Assembly: GCF_008973485.1 (NCBI RefSeq) | Contig: NZ_CP031223.1 | Location: 3,992,001-4,056,000, forward strand | Reading direction: 5' to 3' | DNA: 64,000 nucleotides | From: Psychrobacillus glaciei | GTDB taxonomy: Bacteria; Bacillota; Bacilli; Bacillales_A; Planococcaceae | Shown here: positions 35,054-44,709 of the stretch, piece by piece | Numbering within the stretch: the stretch's first letter is position 1 | How the letters are laid out: each line of letters begins with the position of its first letter | The notes under the pieces: generated by a model | What the model was told of the DNA's origin: nothing | Database searches by the model: none | The model's input: the letters and a program-made list of their open reading frames with translations, nothing else | Translations under genes and position numbers: made by a program

Positions 35054-36507
35054 TTTCCGTCCTCTTTTTTGGCACTTGTTTGATCTTGAGGATCCAAAAC
35101 TTTAGGACGCTTAGTGTAGCCTTTAGGAGACAATCGGAATAGAGATTTCCCGATTGTTGACCAACTTAAATCTGTCGCGATATTCATGTATGGCACTCCA
35201 AATATACGGATATTGGCCAGATAAAGTAATACAAAGTAGAAAGTAATAAAAAAACCGAACAAGCCAAACAATGCCGTCATTAATATGAAAGTTACGCGTA
35301 ATATGCTCACCGCTGTTACTAGTGATTGATTGACTAACGTAAATGTTGCGATAGTTGAGATCGCAATAATAACGATCATTGCTGGACTTGTAACACCTGC
35401 TCGAATGGCAGCATCACCTATAATTAGTCCACCAACAACACTTATACTTCCTCCAATAACAGATGGAAGACGTAAGCTTGCTTCTCTGAACAATTCAAAC
35501 ATAATGAGCATGAGAAACATTTCAAGTGCGGAAGGCAAAGGAAGCCCAGTATTCGCTTGTACAACTGTTGCTAGCAATTGAAAGGGTAACTGATTTTGAT
35601 GAAATGACGTCAATGCGAGCCAAAAAGCAGGTAAAAGCAAACCAATTAATATTCCAGTTATACGTAGTAAACGTTCAAGTGAACTAAAAAAAACGGGGTA
35701 TTCATTGTCTTCCCCCGACTTTAAGAGTAAAAACAAATTCACAGGGGTTATGACTGCGTAAGAAACGCCATCAACTAATATAAGAAATCTTCCTCTTACA
35801 AGGGATTGAATAGCAAAATCTGGTCTTCCCGTATAATCGTTTCTAGGGAATAACTTTGCGCCTTTATTTACTTTTTCCATTAATAACTCTCCACTAAAAA
35901 CAATATCTGTATCAACTTTATTCAACTGTCCTTTAATTTCATTCAAAATATCCTTATTGGCGATATCATCGAAATAAAGTATAGCTACAGTAGTTTTTGA
36001 ACGCTTTCCCAATATGAGTTTTTCTACGCACAATGAATTCGTAGGTAATCTCTTCCGTATCAAGGCGATATTAACCGAAATATCTTCAATGAAATTATCC
36101 CTTGGTCCTTTTATAAGCATTTCTAAACGCGTCTCTTCAGGATTTCGATTCGGCTTTTTGGCAATATTACTCGAATAAAGGAGATGTCCACTTTCAAAAT
36201 AAAGTAGCAAATGACCTGTGAATACAAGGGAAATTGCTTCCGTCTTATCTTTCACTTTTTTTATATCTGGAATGTGTAATTGTGCATTCACCGCTTGTTC
36301 CAAAGAAGTCTCAGCCAAGTTATTGCATAATAGTTGAACTCGTTGAACAATGACGTCATTTAATAGTAGCTGGTCTACCATGGCGTCACATGTAATGAAC
36401 AATACTTTATATTGATCAAATGTATATTCTTGAAATTGAACATCTGCTGAATTGTGAAATAACTGCTGCAAGGTTTTATTATCCATTGTATCTTCAACTA
36501 ATTGCAT
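35050..36507 (-). CDS. GerAA-type spore germination receptor subunit
   Basis: A 485-aa A-subunit. A soluble N-terminal domain of about 240 residues includes VTGHLLLYFE- and RGPRDNFIEDISVNIALIRKR-like segments. The membrane domain contains NLFLLLKSGEDNEYPVFFSSLERLLR and LPFPSALEMFLMLIMFELFREASLRLP-type segments (here beginning GLPLPSALEMF). This subunit forms part of the oligomeric germinant receptor channel. ATG 36507 follows GTGGTGAAGATCA. It comes after the B-subunit gene, an order different from the classic A-B-C. Confidence 0.93.
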   Translation of the reverse strand: MQLVEDTMDNKTLQQLFHNSADVQFQEYTFDQYKVLFITCDAMVDQLLLNDVIVQRVQLLCNNLAETSLEQAVNAQLHIPDIKKVKDKTEAISLVFTGHLLLYFESGHLLYSSNIAKKPNRNPEETRLEMLIKGPRDNFIEDISVNIALIRKRLPTNSLCVEKLILGKRSKTTVAILYFDDIANKDILNEIKGQLNKVDTDIVFSGELLMEKVNKGAKLFPRNDYTGRPDFAIQSLVRGRFLILVDGVSYAVITPVNLFLLLKSGEDNEYPVFFSSLERLLRITGILIGLLLPAFWLALTSFHQNQLPFQLLATVVQANTGLPLPSALEMFLMLIMFELFREASLRLPSVIGGSISVVGGLIIGDAAIRAGVTSPAMIVIIAISTIATFTLVNQSLVTAVSILRVTFILMTALFGLFGFFITFYFVLLYLANIRIFGVPYMNIATDLSWSTIGKSLFRLSPKGYTKRPKVLDPQDQTSAKKEDGK

Positions 36508-36540
36508 TGATCTTCACCACTTTTCAAGTGATTTTTCTAT

Positions 36541-37629
36541 TTAAATCTTTTTGGAAGTCTTTCCGGAAACTAAAGCAACAGTAGTTAAAAGGAGGGACAA
36601 TAGTAAAAAGAAGAAATAGTTACTTATCAAGAAATATTTACTCTTAATCTCAAGAAATAAACTGTCACTCAAAAAAAATAACAATAAACATATTAAGAAA
36701 AAAGCAGGTGCAAGTAGCACCCAAATACGTTTTTTTTCCTTTGACATATTTAACATGTCGGCAACTACAAATAAGATAAATCCTACTCTAATAAACGCAC
36801 CTGTAAGCCATTGATAAATAGAGAAAAAATCCATATGTTCAATATAGTGTCCAAGCGATACAAGTCCCCATTCTTCATATGCAGGATATCTTTGTTTAGC
36901 CGCTTCAACTGGACCAAACTCTGTAATTGCGCCCATAAGTGGCCCTATCGTCAATCCCATCAAAATAAAAAGCATCAAAGCAAAATGGTACCATCTAATG
37001 CGGTCTTTAAAATGATGTTGAAGGAATAGCAACAATAGCAATTCAACAAATCCAGAAGCTGGATACACCATTCCCTTATAAACAGATTGGAAACCATGTT
37101 CAAAAAAAGGGCGCAATAGCCCATAATCTTTCACTTGTATATTTACAATTGCCACAAAAAAACCTAAAAGAATTACTCCAAATAGAACCATGACATTAAC
37201 CATTGCGATAGTTTGTATGTTTGTTGAGACAAGAAGAATACAAAGTATTACGTAGATAATTAACATCAGTACAATTGGCGTTTTTGGAAGAAAGGTTGTC
37301 GTTATCCATTTCAACGTTTCTACCATCGAAAATGCAGCGAGTAAAATGAAATATAGTCCCGTAATATAAAGCACAATGGTGGATCCTACTCCGCCGATTA
37401 CGGATTTTAACCAATCTTTAATAGGAGCCTGATCTGATTTGTGGTGTATATAAACTAAAAGAAGCAGCCACGGAACAATTGCTACTGCAGCTAAGATTAC
37501 AGATGCCCATCCATCTCTTCCCGCAACATGTAAGAGTGGCGGAATAATAGTTACATGGTTTTTTAAACCGATAACTGTCATCGATAGGAAGATTACATGT
37601 AATATACTAATTGGTCCAATGCCTCTCAC
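36541..37629 (-). CDS. GerAB-type germinant receptor permease subunit
   Basis: About 362 aa with roughly ten transmembrane segments, of the APC-superfamily GerAB family that binds small germinants such as amino acids. I prefer the GTG at 37629 (VRGIGPISILHVIFL) because AGAGGG lies seven bases upstream; an ATG at 37647 would add six residues with no ribosome site. First gene of the operon B-A-C. The germinant cannot be predicted from the sequence. Confidence 0.88.
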   Translation of the reverse strand: MRGIGPISILHVIFLSMTVIGLKNHVTIIPPLLHVAGRDGWASVILAAVAIVPWLLLLVYIHHKSDQAPIKDWLKSVIGGVGSTIVLYITGLYFILLAAFSMVETLKWITTTFLPKTPIVLMLIIYVILCILLVSTNIQTIAMVNVMVLFGVILLGFFVAIVNIQVKDYGLLRPFFEHGFQSVYKGMVYPASGFVELLLLLFLQHHFKDRIRWYHFALMLFILMGLTIGPLMGAITEFGPVEAAKQRYPAYEEWGLVSLGHYIEHMDFFSIYQWLTGAFIRVGFILFVVADMLNMSKEKKRIWVLLAPAFFLICLLLFFLSDSLFLEIKSKYFLISNYFFFLLLSLLLTTVALVSGKTSKKI

Positions 37630-37910
37630 ATCATAACCCTCTAACATTTATTGGTATTGTTTAGTATGGACAATACAACGAAGGATTATAAGTTTAGTAT
37701 TTAAATGGTTGTTGTCATGTTTCCTCATTGGAGATTTACTTTTATGCTTTGTACCATTTTTATATCAAATAATCGAGTAGATTCTTCCGGAAACTATAAA
37801 AGAGAGGACATATCGTATTTCATATAGGAGCAAACATATTTACATACATTTCAAAAGGACTACATCTTTAACAAAGTTCGCTAAAAATGAAGTCCTCAAG
37901 GAATTGCTAT

Positions 37911-38039
37911 TTAATTGTGTTTATTTATAAATGGATAAGCTTTTGTATAGAGCATATCTTCTGATGTTCCATCAAATAGATCCCGATCGAAAATCAAAAA
38001 ATTTGCAACATAACTTTCTTTAATATAGCCTCTCTCATG
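37911..38039 (-). pseudogene. C-terminal remnant of an amidohydrolase-like gene
   Basis: Minus-strand frame ending TAA at 37911 reads HERGYIKESYVANFLIFDRD followed by LFDGTSEDMLYTKAYPF, like the C-terminus of YtcJ-type amidohydrolases (GxIxxGxxADFxVLDRDLF). An in-frame stop lies just upstream and there is no start. Only about 42 codons survive. The rest of the 540-bp gap between gerB and the MATE gene holds nothing else I recognise. Confidence 0.55.
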
Positions 38040-38191
38040 CTATAGAAAAATGCCATACTATTGTTACTGAACATTTATCTAAAATAAATATTCATGCCTA
38101 CAAACATATTTTAAAGACTTACAATAAAGATTCTTCTATATGAACTGCATCTCTATTGTAGACACTTTTAACAATGAAAATGCATTTTTCA

Positions 38192-39541
38192 TTAGTCAAA
38201 CTCAAATTCTTCAATGTTAACAGACAATTTATTGCGGATAAAATAAAGGACAGTCACTCCGACTATCAACGTTAGGGAGTCTCCAATAAAAATAGACCAA
38301 ATGATACCATGAAAACCCGCGATGCTACTCATAATAAATATAATTGGTATCATAATAAGACCTTGTGTAAGGGACATAATCATTGCTGCCTTCCCTTGCC
38401 CCGTCGCTTGGAAAATACCGATGATAAGAAATGTAAAGCCAGTGACAAATAAGGATAGGAAAATCACTTTAATGACATAACTACCAACTTCGATTAATTG
38501 GGCGTCTATTGTAAAAATACCGATCAAATGGTTACCTATAAAGAATACGATGATACCAAATATTGCTGCAATCACCGCAACCGTCATGCTCGTAAAGGTA
38601 ATCGCTGATTTCATTCGTCCTTTATTGGCAGTAAAATTATACGCAATAAGAGGTACAACACCTTCACAAAGCCCCATAATTATTAGCTCTGGAAATTGTA
38701 AAATACGTTGTGAAATACCGAAAGCCGCTACTGCAGCATCCCCGTAACTAGCCGCAAAATTATTGAAAACCAATGCCGTTAATCCCATTAGTGCACCCAT
38801 TATCGCAACCGGAATACCAATTTTCAACACCTCAAAAACAACCGATTTTTCGATTTTGAAATACTTCTTGGAAAATGTTAAATATTCACTTTTATGAATA
38901 ATATGCCAGCTGTAATATAAAACAGCGCCAATATTACCAATAAGTGTTGCAGTCGCTACCCCTGGTACCCCCCAGTGAAATGCAAAAATGAAAACAGGAT
39001 CTAAAATTAAGTTAATACCGACACTTATAAACATTCCAAACATCGATACCATGGCCGATCCTTCTGCGCGAACAATTTGCTCCAATGAAAAATTTAAAAC
39101 AATAAATGGTGCGCCAATAAACATAACTAAAATGTATTGTTTCGTATAAGTAAATGCGGCTATACTAGCTCCAAGTCCAGTTGTAATACCATTGATAGAT
39201 ATGATTCCTACTATCAGTGCAATAATTCCTAATACAATAGAAGCGTAAAATGAAAAAGATGATATTTCTTTTATCCGGTCGTACTTTTTCTCACCAAGTA
39301 AGCGTGAAATAAATGTACCACCTCCCACACCAATTAAATTACCAAGCGCCATTAATACTGAAAAGATTGGCAATGTTAGCGTGATTGCCGTCATCATCAC
39401 TGAATCATGCAATAAGCCTATAAAATAAGCATTTAGTATTGTGTAAATAACACTGACAGACATTCCAAGCATCATCGGCAACGAAAAGTGAGCTACAGCC
39501 TTTGCGATGGGTGCCTTATCGAAATAATAGGTATTCTCCAT
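38192..39541 (-). CDS. MATE-family multidrug efflux protein
   Basis: A 449-aa transporter with twelve predicted transmembrane segments in two similar halves. It has the N-terminal PMMLGMSVSVIYTILNAYFIG and the glycine-rich GNLIGVGGGTFISRLLGEKKYD loop typical of NorM/MepA-like proteins, which export cationic drugs using sodium or proton gradients. AAGGAG precedes ATG 39541. It is downstream of a marR gene and has a copy of the marR operator in its leader. Confidence 0.92.
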   Translation of the reverse strand: MENTYYFDKAPIAKAVAHFSLPMMLGMSVSVIYTILNAYFIGLLHDSVMMTAITLTLPIFSVLMALGNLIGVGGGTFISRLLGEKKYDRIKEISSFSFYASIVLGIIALIVGIISINGITTGLGASIAAFTYTKQYILVMFIGAPFIVLNFSLEQIVRAEGSAMVSMFGMFISVGINLILDPVFIFAFHWGVPGVATATLIGNIGAVLYYSWHIIHKSEYLTFSKKYFKIEKSVVFEVLKIGIPVAIMGALMGLTALVFNNFAASYGDAAVAAFGISQRILQFPELIIMGLCEGVVPLIAYNFTANKGRMKSAITFTSMTVAVIAAIFGIIVFFIGNHLIGIFTIDAQLIEVGSYVIKVIFLSLFVTGFTFLIIGIFQATGQGKAAMIMSLTQGLIMIPIIFIMSSIAGFHGIIWSIFIGDSLTLIVGVTVLYFIRNKLSVNIEEFEFD

Positions 39542-39567
39542 ATAAAATTCTCCTTATTCGTAATTCG

Positions 39568-39579
39568 TTAGACATCTAA
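39568..39579. promoter_or_regulatory. MarR operator copy upstream of MATE gene
   Basis: TTAGACATCTAA, a palindrome of form TTAGANNTCTAA identical in outer bases to three copies upstream of marR, lies in the 73-bp gap between marR and the MATE gene. Confidence 0.65.
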
Positions 39580-39614
39580 CTATATAGAAAGAAAAACTGA
39601 ATTAATCAGCCTTC

Positions 39615-40040
39615 TTACTCTCCTGTGTTTTTGATAATCCGATTCAGTACAGATGTAAGGCGTTCCTTCTCCTCTGCTGAAAAACCTTTTGTCATTTCTT
39701 CCTCAAGCTCCTCAAAGAAGATTTTAAAATCCTTCACAAGAGCAATCCCCTTTGGAAGTGGACGAATAATCTTGCGACGTTCATCATTTAGATCTGTTTT
39801 ACGTTCTACTAATTCCTTCTTCTCCAGATTTGTCACGATACTTGAAATGGAAGAACCTTTTCGACGAAAGGCTTTCTCCATATGCTTTTGCGTAATTCCA
39901 TCATCAATATGCTGGACTAAATAATCTAACGCATGCCCTTGCTCCAACGTAATGTCATAGGATTCCAGCTTTTTATCGCCCTTTTGCTTCATCTGATGAC
40001 CAATCATACGAATTTGAAACTGATAATTCGTCTCCTGCAT
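39615..40040 (-). CDS. MarR-family transcriptional regulator
   Basis: A 141-aa winged-helix regulator. It has DYLVQHIDDGITQKHMEKAFRRKGSSISSIVTNLEKKELVERKTDLNDERRKII, where the recognition helix and the DxRxK-type wing (DLNDERRK) are clear. It probably represses itself and the downstream MATE gene through TTAGANNTCTAA sites, with a drug or phenolic ligand relieving repression. Confidence 0.9.
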   Translation of the reverse strand: MQETNYQFQIRMIGHQMKQKGDKKLESYDITLEQGHALDYLVQHIDDGITQKHMEKAFRRKGSSISSIVTNLEKKELVERKTDLNDERRKIIRPLPKGIALVKDFKIFFEELEEEMTKGFSAEEKERLTSVLNRIIKNTGE

Positions 40041-40057
40041 TCCATTACCTTCTTTAG

Positions 40058-40143
40058 TTAGATTTCTAATAATTTTTCGTTAGATTTCTAACTAATAATA
40101 AGCCGTCTCTTTATTAGTGTCAATCATTTAATTAGAAGTCTAA
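40058..40143. promoter_or_regulatory. Three MarR operators upstream of marR
   Basis: TTAGATTTCTAA at 40058-40069 and again at 40080-40091 (22 bp apart, two helical turns), and TTAGAAGTCTAA at 40132-40143. Together with the site before the MATE gene this makes four copies of TTAGANNTCTAA. Confidence 0.75.
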
Positions 40144-40289
40144 CAAACGATTCATAACTTTCCTGTACGATGAAAATATTTGTGGGAAATTTACAAAAAG
40201 ACATCCACTTACTAAGTATTCTTCAAACAACAATTCATAACTTCGGAATAATGCCTAATTAAATTAGCCTTGATAAAAGGTCAGATAGA

Positions 40290-40330
40290 AAAAGTGTGTT
40301 TTGAAAAAAGATGGATCAAAACACACTTTT
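40290..40330 (-). terminator. Terminator after the DrrB-like gene
   Basis: AAAAGTGTGTTTTG and CAAAACACACTTTT form a 14-bp stem with a 13-base loop; on the minus strand it ends in a T-rich tract. Confidence 0.75.
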
Positions 40331-40409
40331 AATATATCCAATTGAATCATTTTTTTATAAAAAGATCGAGCGTTACTTCGTAATATTGAACTTCCTGCAG
40401 TCTCTCGAT

Positions 40410-41225
40410 CTATGCACGACGCATATACGCACGTACCGTGATTGGTGCAAAGATTGCTACAACGACGGCAGCTCCAATAAGAGAGGCGAACAGATCCCAA
40501 CCTATGGTACCAGAGTTTGCAAGATCTCTAACCGCAGTGACAAGATGCGAAATTGGGTTGATTTTTACAAACCACTGAAGAAAGTGGGGTAATGTCTCCG
40601 CTGGCACAAAAGCATTGGAAAGAAACGTCAGTGGAAACAGTACAATCATCGAAATACCCTGTACACTTGAAGCAGTACGCGCAATGACACCGAAGAAGGC
40701 AAAGATCCAACTGATAGCCCAAGCACACACAATGACCAGAAGCCCAGCGATAACGACGTGACCTAAACCTCCGTCAGGTCGATAGCCCATAATATACCCC
40801 ATGGTGAAAGTTAGCACGGTCGCAATTGTATACCGTATAGTGTCTGCCAATAGGGCTCCCGCTAATGGAGCAATACGTGCGATAGGCAGTGACTTGAATC
40901 GGTCGAACACTCCCTTATTCATATCCTCACGCAACTGAACCCCGGTGACAATTGAAGTCGTGATTACGGTCTGTACGAGGATGCCGGGAATGATAACCGG
41001 TAAATAGCTTTGCACGTCTCCGGAGATAGCCCCTCCAAAAATATAAGTAAACATTAGTGTGAAAATGATAGGCTGAAGCGTAACATCGAATAATTGCTCA
41101 GGTGTACGACGAATCTTCAGCAACCCTCGATAGGCCATTGTTAGCGAATTGCGTATAGTCTGACGGAAACTCGTTTTATTGCGTAGTTGACGGCCAGCAA
41201 CTTGCTTAATAGAAGTACTTTTCAT
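40410..41225 (-). CDS. DrrB-type ABC-2 drug exporter permease
   Basis: A 271-aa ABC-2 permease with six predicted transmembrane segments. It has IRRTPEQLFDVTLQPIIFTLMFTYIFGGAI and the conserved loop LREDMNKGVFDRFKSLPIARIAPL, characteristic of daunorubicin-resistance DrrB proteins and their relatives. It overlaps the ATPase gene by four bases. The DNA looks GC-richer than its neighbours, and the protein resembles actinobacterial members, so horizontal acquisition is plausible. Confidence 0.88.
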   Translation of the reverse strand: MKSTSIKQVAGRQLRNKTSFRQTIRNSLTMAYRGLLKIRRTPEQLFDVTLQPIIFTLMFTYIFGGAISGDVQSYLPVIIPGILVQTVITTSIVTGVQLREDMNKGVFDRFKSLPIARIAPLAGALLADTIRYTIATVLTFTMGYIMGYRPDGGLGHVVIAGLLVIVCAWAISWIFAFFGVIARTASSVQGISMIVLFPLTFLSNAFVPAETLPHFLQWFVKINPISHLVTAVRDLANSGTIGWDLFASLIGAAVVVAIFAPITVRAYMRRA

Positions 41226-42253
41226 GCTCTTACCTCCCCAGCTTTGTTGGATTCATTGAATATCTTAGATGCATCCTCTTCAACACCATGGCCAGTAATT
41301 GATAGAAAGACCTCGTCTAGGGTCGGTTTCTGTACACTCAACTCAGCCAGCTGGACTCCTGCTCCTCGGAGGGCGATAAGCAGGTCTGTAACTCGGTCGG
41401 CATCGGCCATAGGGGCAATAATCTTCCCAGCTTCCGATGATACAGTTGACTGCACTTTGAGCACCTGTTCAACAGTCTGACGAGCGATCTGAATGTCCTT
41501 TGGATTTTGGATGCTCAATTGCAATGATGAAGTACCAATTGACGCTTTTAGTTCATCTACGGTACCTTCCGCGACAACTCTGCCATGATCAATAACCGCT
41601 ACTCGGTCGGCCAGCTCATCTGCCTCTTGAAGGTATTGCGTTGTTAACAGTACAGTTGAACCGGTCTTTACTAATCGACGAATAGTGTCCCACATTTGAT
41701 TGCGTGTTCGAGGATCTAGCCCAGTAGTCGGTTCATCCAAGAAAATCAGTGGCGGCTGTGAAATGAGACTTGCTGCCAAATCCAGTCGGCGGCGCATACC
41801 ACCGGAGAAATTTTTCAACGGACGCTTCGCTGCTTCTGTTAAACCAAATTCCTCCAATAACTCATCAGCCTTTTTTCGCGCTTCTGCACGTCCTAATCCA
41901 AGAAGTCGGGAGAAGATGATCAAATTCTCAGTAGCACTAAGCGATTCATCCACTGAAGCATACTGCCCAGTAACCCCAATTAGTTGGCGTACTATATGAG
42001 CCTCCTTCACTACATCATGCCCAAAAATCCGCGTTGAACCTGCGTCTGCTTTTAGTAAAGTAGCCAACATTCTGATTGTGGTAGTCTTACCTGCCCCATT
42101 CGGACCAAGCACACCGTATATAGTACCTGCACGAACGTTCAGATCTACACCATCAACTGCACGATTGTCTCCAAATTTTTTGACAAGCCCACGCGCTTCA
42201 ATAGCCCAATCACCATTGTTTGGAGTTATTATCCTTCTATTTTCATTACTCAT
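41222..42253 (-). CDS. DrrA-type ABC exporter ATPase
   Basis: A 343-aa ATPase. The ABC domain has Walker A GPNGAGKTT near residue 53, signature NFSGGMRRRLDLA and Walker B LIFLDEPTTGLDPRTRNQMW. The C-terminal extension of about 110 residues, including ADRVTDLLIALRGAGVQLAELSVQKPTLDEVFLSITG, is the DrrA hallmark. It pairs with the DrrB-like permease for drug or lipid export. No dedicated regulator is adjacent. Confidence 0.9.
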   Translation of the reverse strand: MSNENRRIITPNNGDWAIEARGLVKKFGDNRAVDGVDLNVRAGTIYGVLGPNGAGKTTTIRMLATLLKADAGSTRIFGHDVVKEAHIVRQLIGVTGQYASVDESLSATENLIIFSRLLGLGRAEARKKADELLEEFGLTEAAKRPLKNFSGGMRRRLDLAASLISQPPLIFLDEPTTGLDPRTRNQMWDTIRRLVKTGSTVLLTTQYLQEADELADRVAVIDHGRVVAEGTVDELKASIGTSSLQLSIQNPKDIQIARQTVEQVLKVQSTVSSEAGKIIAPMADADRVTDLLIALRGAGVQLAELSVQKPTLDEVFLSITGHGVEEDASKIFNESNKAGEVRA

Positions 42254-42514
42254 TGTAATTCCTCCCTCTTTTATATCACTTTAATTTGTATATGCTCTTT
42301 TTAATATGAACCCAGGTCGGGGAATACCCTCCGCCTTAAGGCTGATTTTTGCATGTTACTCTTGCTTACACCAAGACGTTCCTCCTCGAATTTTTTCATG
42401 TAATTGTTCATATGAGGATAATAACCTATATTTATGAACTGAATATGAACTGGTATGCACAATGAATATTGGTGCATTTGCGAACGTAAAAGTATGAGTA
42501 TTTGTTTTAAATCA

Positions 42515-42555
42515 TTAAAAAACGGAGTATGAATCGAAATGCGATTTATACCCCG
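42515..42555 (-). terminator. Terminator after tag
   Basis: On the minus strand CGGGGTATAAATCG and CGATTCATACTCCG pair, followed by TTTTTTAATG. It lies between tag and drrA; the rest of that 355-bp gap shows no gene. Confidence 0.8.
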
Positions 42556-42608
42556 AAGTTTCTATGTTATTCAATATTTCACGGTAAGTCCTCATTAAAC
42601 CCTAAGAT

Positions 42609-43187
42609 TTATTTTTTGATTTTAATATTAGAAGGGTGACAAAAGCATTCCAACGTATGGTCATTCACCATCCCTACAGCTTGCATATAGGAATAACAAA
42701 TGGTACCGCCTACAAATTTAAATCCATCTTTTTTCAACCGCTTGCTCATCTTATCGCTTATTTCATTTGAAACAGGAACCTCTTTCATCGTCCCCCAATG
42801 ATTAACTATAGGTTCGTTATCTACAAAGCTCCATATATAATTAGAAAATGAACCGTATTCTTCTTGCATTCTCAAAAATGCCTTAGCATTAGTTACGACG
42901 CTTTGAATTTTCAACTTATTTCTTACAATACCGGTATCTTCCCTTAATAATTGAAGCTTTTCATCCGTATAATGAATTACTTTTTCCGCTTCAAAGTTAT
43001 CAAACGCTTTTCGATAATTTTCTCTTTTTTGTAAAATCGTCCACCAACTTAGACCCGCTTGTGCTCCTTCTAGACATAGCATTTCAAATAACAGTCTATC
43101 ATCAAATACAGGCACTCCCCATTCTTTATCATGATATTCCACATATAAAGGTTCTTTTGCTATTACCCATGTGCATCGTTCAGCCAT
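42609..43187 (-). CDS. tag: DNA-3-methyladenine glycosylase I
   Basis: A 192-aa base-excision enzyme that removes 3-methyladenine. CTWVIAKEPLYVEYHDKEWGVP at the start, EGAQAGLSWWTILQKRENYRKAF, and the C-terminal FKFVGGTICYSYMQAVGMVNDH with C-FCH are all family features. The Cys and His residues at both ends form the structural zinc site. A single gene with its own terminator. Confidence 0.94.
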   Translation of the reverse strand: MAERCTWVIAKEPLYVEYHDKEWGVPVFDDRLLFEMLCLEGAQAGLSWWTILQKRENYRKAFDNFEAEKVIHYTDEKLQLLREDTGIVRNKLKIQSVVTNAKAFLRMQEEYGSFSNYIWSFVDNEPIVNHWGTMKEVPVSNEISDKMSKRLKKDGFKFVGGTICYSYMQAVGMVNDHTLECFCHPSNIKIKK

Positions 43188-43357
43188 TTGTAATCCACTC
43201 TCTTCTCTTTTATTTACAAAATCTGCATTATCGCAAAAAACAGCAGATTCTCTTATGGAGATTTGCTATAACTTCGAACAGAGGTTTTTCAACCTCCATT
43301 GAGCTACTTATCTATTATGTTCAAACTATACCACACATACGTTCTATAAAAAAACAA

Positions 43358-43397
43358 AACAACAGAGACCTAGAAAACTGTCTAGGTCTCTGTTGTT
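43358..43397. terminator. Strong bidirectional hairpin between tag and rraA-like gene
   Basis: AACAACAGAGACCTAG and CTAGGTCTCTGTTGTT form a perfect 16-bp stem with an 8-base loop and A-rich/T-rich flanks. It lies in a 350-bp gap that otherwise holds only a palindromic repeat copy. Confidence 0.75.
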
Positions 43398-43485
43398 CTC
43401 ATGCCGCATTAATATTAAATTATCCTTGTGTAGCTTTAATTTCAAAGAAATATCTGCCGCTGTTCTATACACTTATATTACATAA

Positions 43486-43528
43486 TAGGTTCTCGCTGGA
43501 TTCAAAATTGTATTAGAACTTAGTACCC
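43486..43528. repeat. 47-nt palindromic repeat, degenerate copy 2
   Basis: TAGGTTCTCGCTGGATTC then AAAATTGTATTAGAACTTAG plus TACCC: the order of the family consensus is kept, but the left arm has lost its GGTACC end. Confidence 0.65.
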
Positions 43529-43537
43529 AAAAATTAT

Positions 43538-44020
43538 TTATAAAAGAGATTTTTTAGAAATAATAACCCCGTCCTCATCCGCATAAACATACTCTCCTGG
43601 CTTCCAGTCGACTCCGCCGAAGTGAAGTATGCTATTCCGCTCACCTGTACCGTCTTTTTTACTTTTTAGCGGATGTGTTCCTAACGCAAGAATGCCAACA
43701 TTCATTTTAGCAAGATCAACCGAATCTCTAACATAACCATTAATAATAACACCTGCTAGCTTTCTTGACTGCGCGATACCCGCTAAACGATCACCGAGAA
43801 GTGCGCATCGTTTCGAACCACGCCCATCCACAACAATAACAGAACCTTCCTGTACGCTTTCAAGCGCTTCAACTAGGAGCACGTTATCCTCATACACATT
43901 TACAGTTTCAATTTTTCCTGAAAAACTTGTTTTTTTACCGAAAGAACGGAAAGCAATGTCGCTAATTTGTAAGGCATCTGAATAATCATCGCATAAATCA
44001 GTAGTTTTAAAGTCTAACAA
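43538..44020 (-). CDS. RraA-like family protein
   Basis: A 160-aa protein of the RraA / 4-hydroxy-4-methyl-2-oxoglutarate aldolase fold. It has [22 protein letters not shown], the signature [26 protein letters not shown], and [14 protein letters not shown]. In E. coli the fold inhibits RNase E; in other bacteria members are aldolases or oxaloacetate decarboxylases using the Arg/Asp of GYVRD. TTG start with AGGAGG eight to nine bases upstream. Which activity applies is not decidable here. Confidence 0.88.
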   Translation of the reverse strand: MLDFKTTDLCDDYSDALQISDIAFRSFGKKTSFSGKIETVNVYEDNVLLVEALESVQEGSVIVVDGRGSKRCALLGDRLAGIAQSRKLAGVIINGYVRDSVDLAKMNVGILALGTHPLKSKKDGTGERNSILHFGGVDWKPGEYVYADEDGVIISKKSLL

Positions 44021-44149
44021 AATCGATTCCTCCTAATCTTTTTCTATACTATATAATTCCACATTCGTTTCTAGTATCCTTTTTTAAATGGGACTATTTG
44101 AATAAATCTTGTTCAAGTGGGTATAATTACTATTTATTACTAACAAATG

Positions 44150-44193
44150 AAAAGAATCCATTTTGAGTATTTTCTCTCAAAGTGGATTCTTTT
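44150..44193. terminator. Long hairpin in the rraA-like / DUF2277 gap
   Basis: AAAAGAATCCATTTTGAG and CTCAAAGTGGATTCTTTT pair over 18 bp with one wobble, flanked by T-rich sequence on the plus side. The 310-bp gap also holds the repeat at 44205. Confidence 0.7.
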
Positions 44194-44204
44194 CTTATAC
44201 TAAA

Positions 44205-44249
44205 CACCAGATTCCCACTGAATTAGAAAATGTGTTAGAACCTGGTACC
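44205..44249. repeat. 47-nt palindromic repeat, copy 3
   Basis: CACCAGATTCCCACTGAATT followed by AGAAAATGTGTTAGAACCTG and GTACC; the right arm is intact and the left is diverged. Confidence 0.75.
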
Positions 44250-44331
44250 TGAAAATCAATTACACAGAGGTAACTATGAATAGAAAAGATAAATACCATT
44301 TCTTTAACTCTTTTCTACTCTTTAGCCCTCA

Positions 44332-44604
44332 TTAATTCGTACCAAATCTTTCAGCAGCTCTAGTACGAGCGCGCTCAGCCTCGACCTCACGATTGCGAGG
44401 TACGGCACTGGTTTCTAGCGTTTCCAATAGATTTCTAGAAACCATTGCTATCTCGTTTACTGCTCGATAAAATGTCTCCTCGTTCGCCTTTGAAGGCTTG
44501 TTGTAGCCCGTTATCTTTCTGACGTACTGAAGAGATGCTGCATGAATTTCTTCAGCGGTAGCTGTTGGGTCAAAATTAAATAATGTTCTAATATTTCGGC
44601 ACAT
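44332..44604 (-). CDS. DUF2277 family protein
   Basis: A 90-aa protein. It begins MCRNIRTLFNFDPTATAEEI and includes AASLQYVRKITGYNKPS and FYRAVNEIA, matching the DUF2277 family of unknown function, often found singly in Actinobacteria and Bacilli. The C-terminal 25 residues are rich in Arg and Glu. AAAGGAG precedes ATG 44604. No functional link to neighbours is visible. Confidence 0.85.
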   Translation of the reverse strand: MCRNIRTLFNFDPTATAEEIHAASLQYVRKITGYNKPSKANEETFYRAVNEIAMVSRNLLETLETSAVPRNREVEAERARTRAAERFGTN

Positions 44605-44709
44605 AAGTTTCTCCTTTTGATTTACATTTATTATTAAATTCTACTCCACAAAGAATATCTAATATCCTTTTAAGGGATCAAGTAACCAAAAATATCGCTG
44701 CATCGTGTC

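Noticed and set aside
36541..37647. Plain amino acid permease for nutrient uptake
   Set aside because: Operon with GerA- and GerC-type genes makes it the germinant receptor B subunit.
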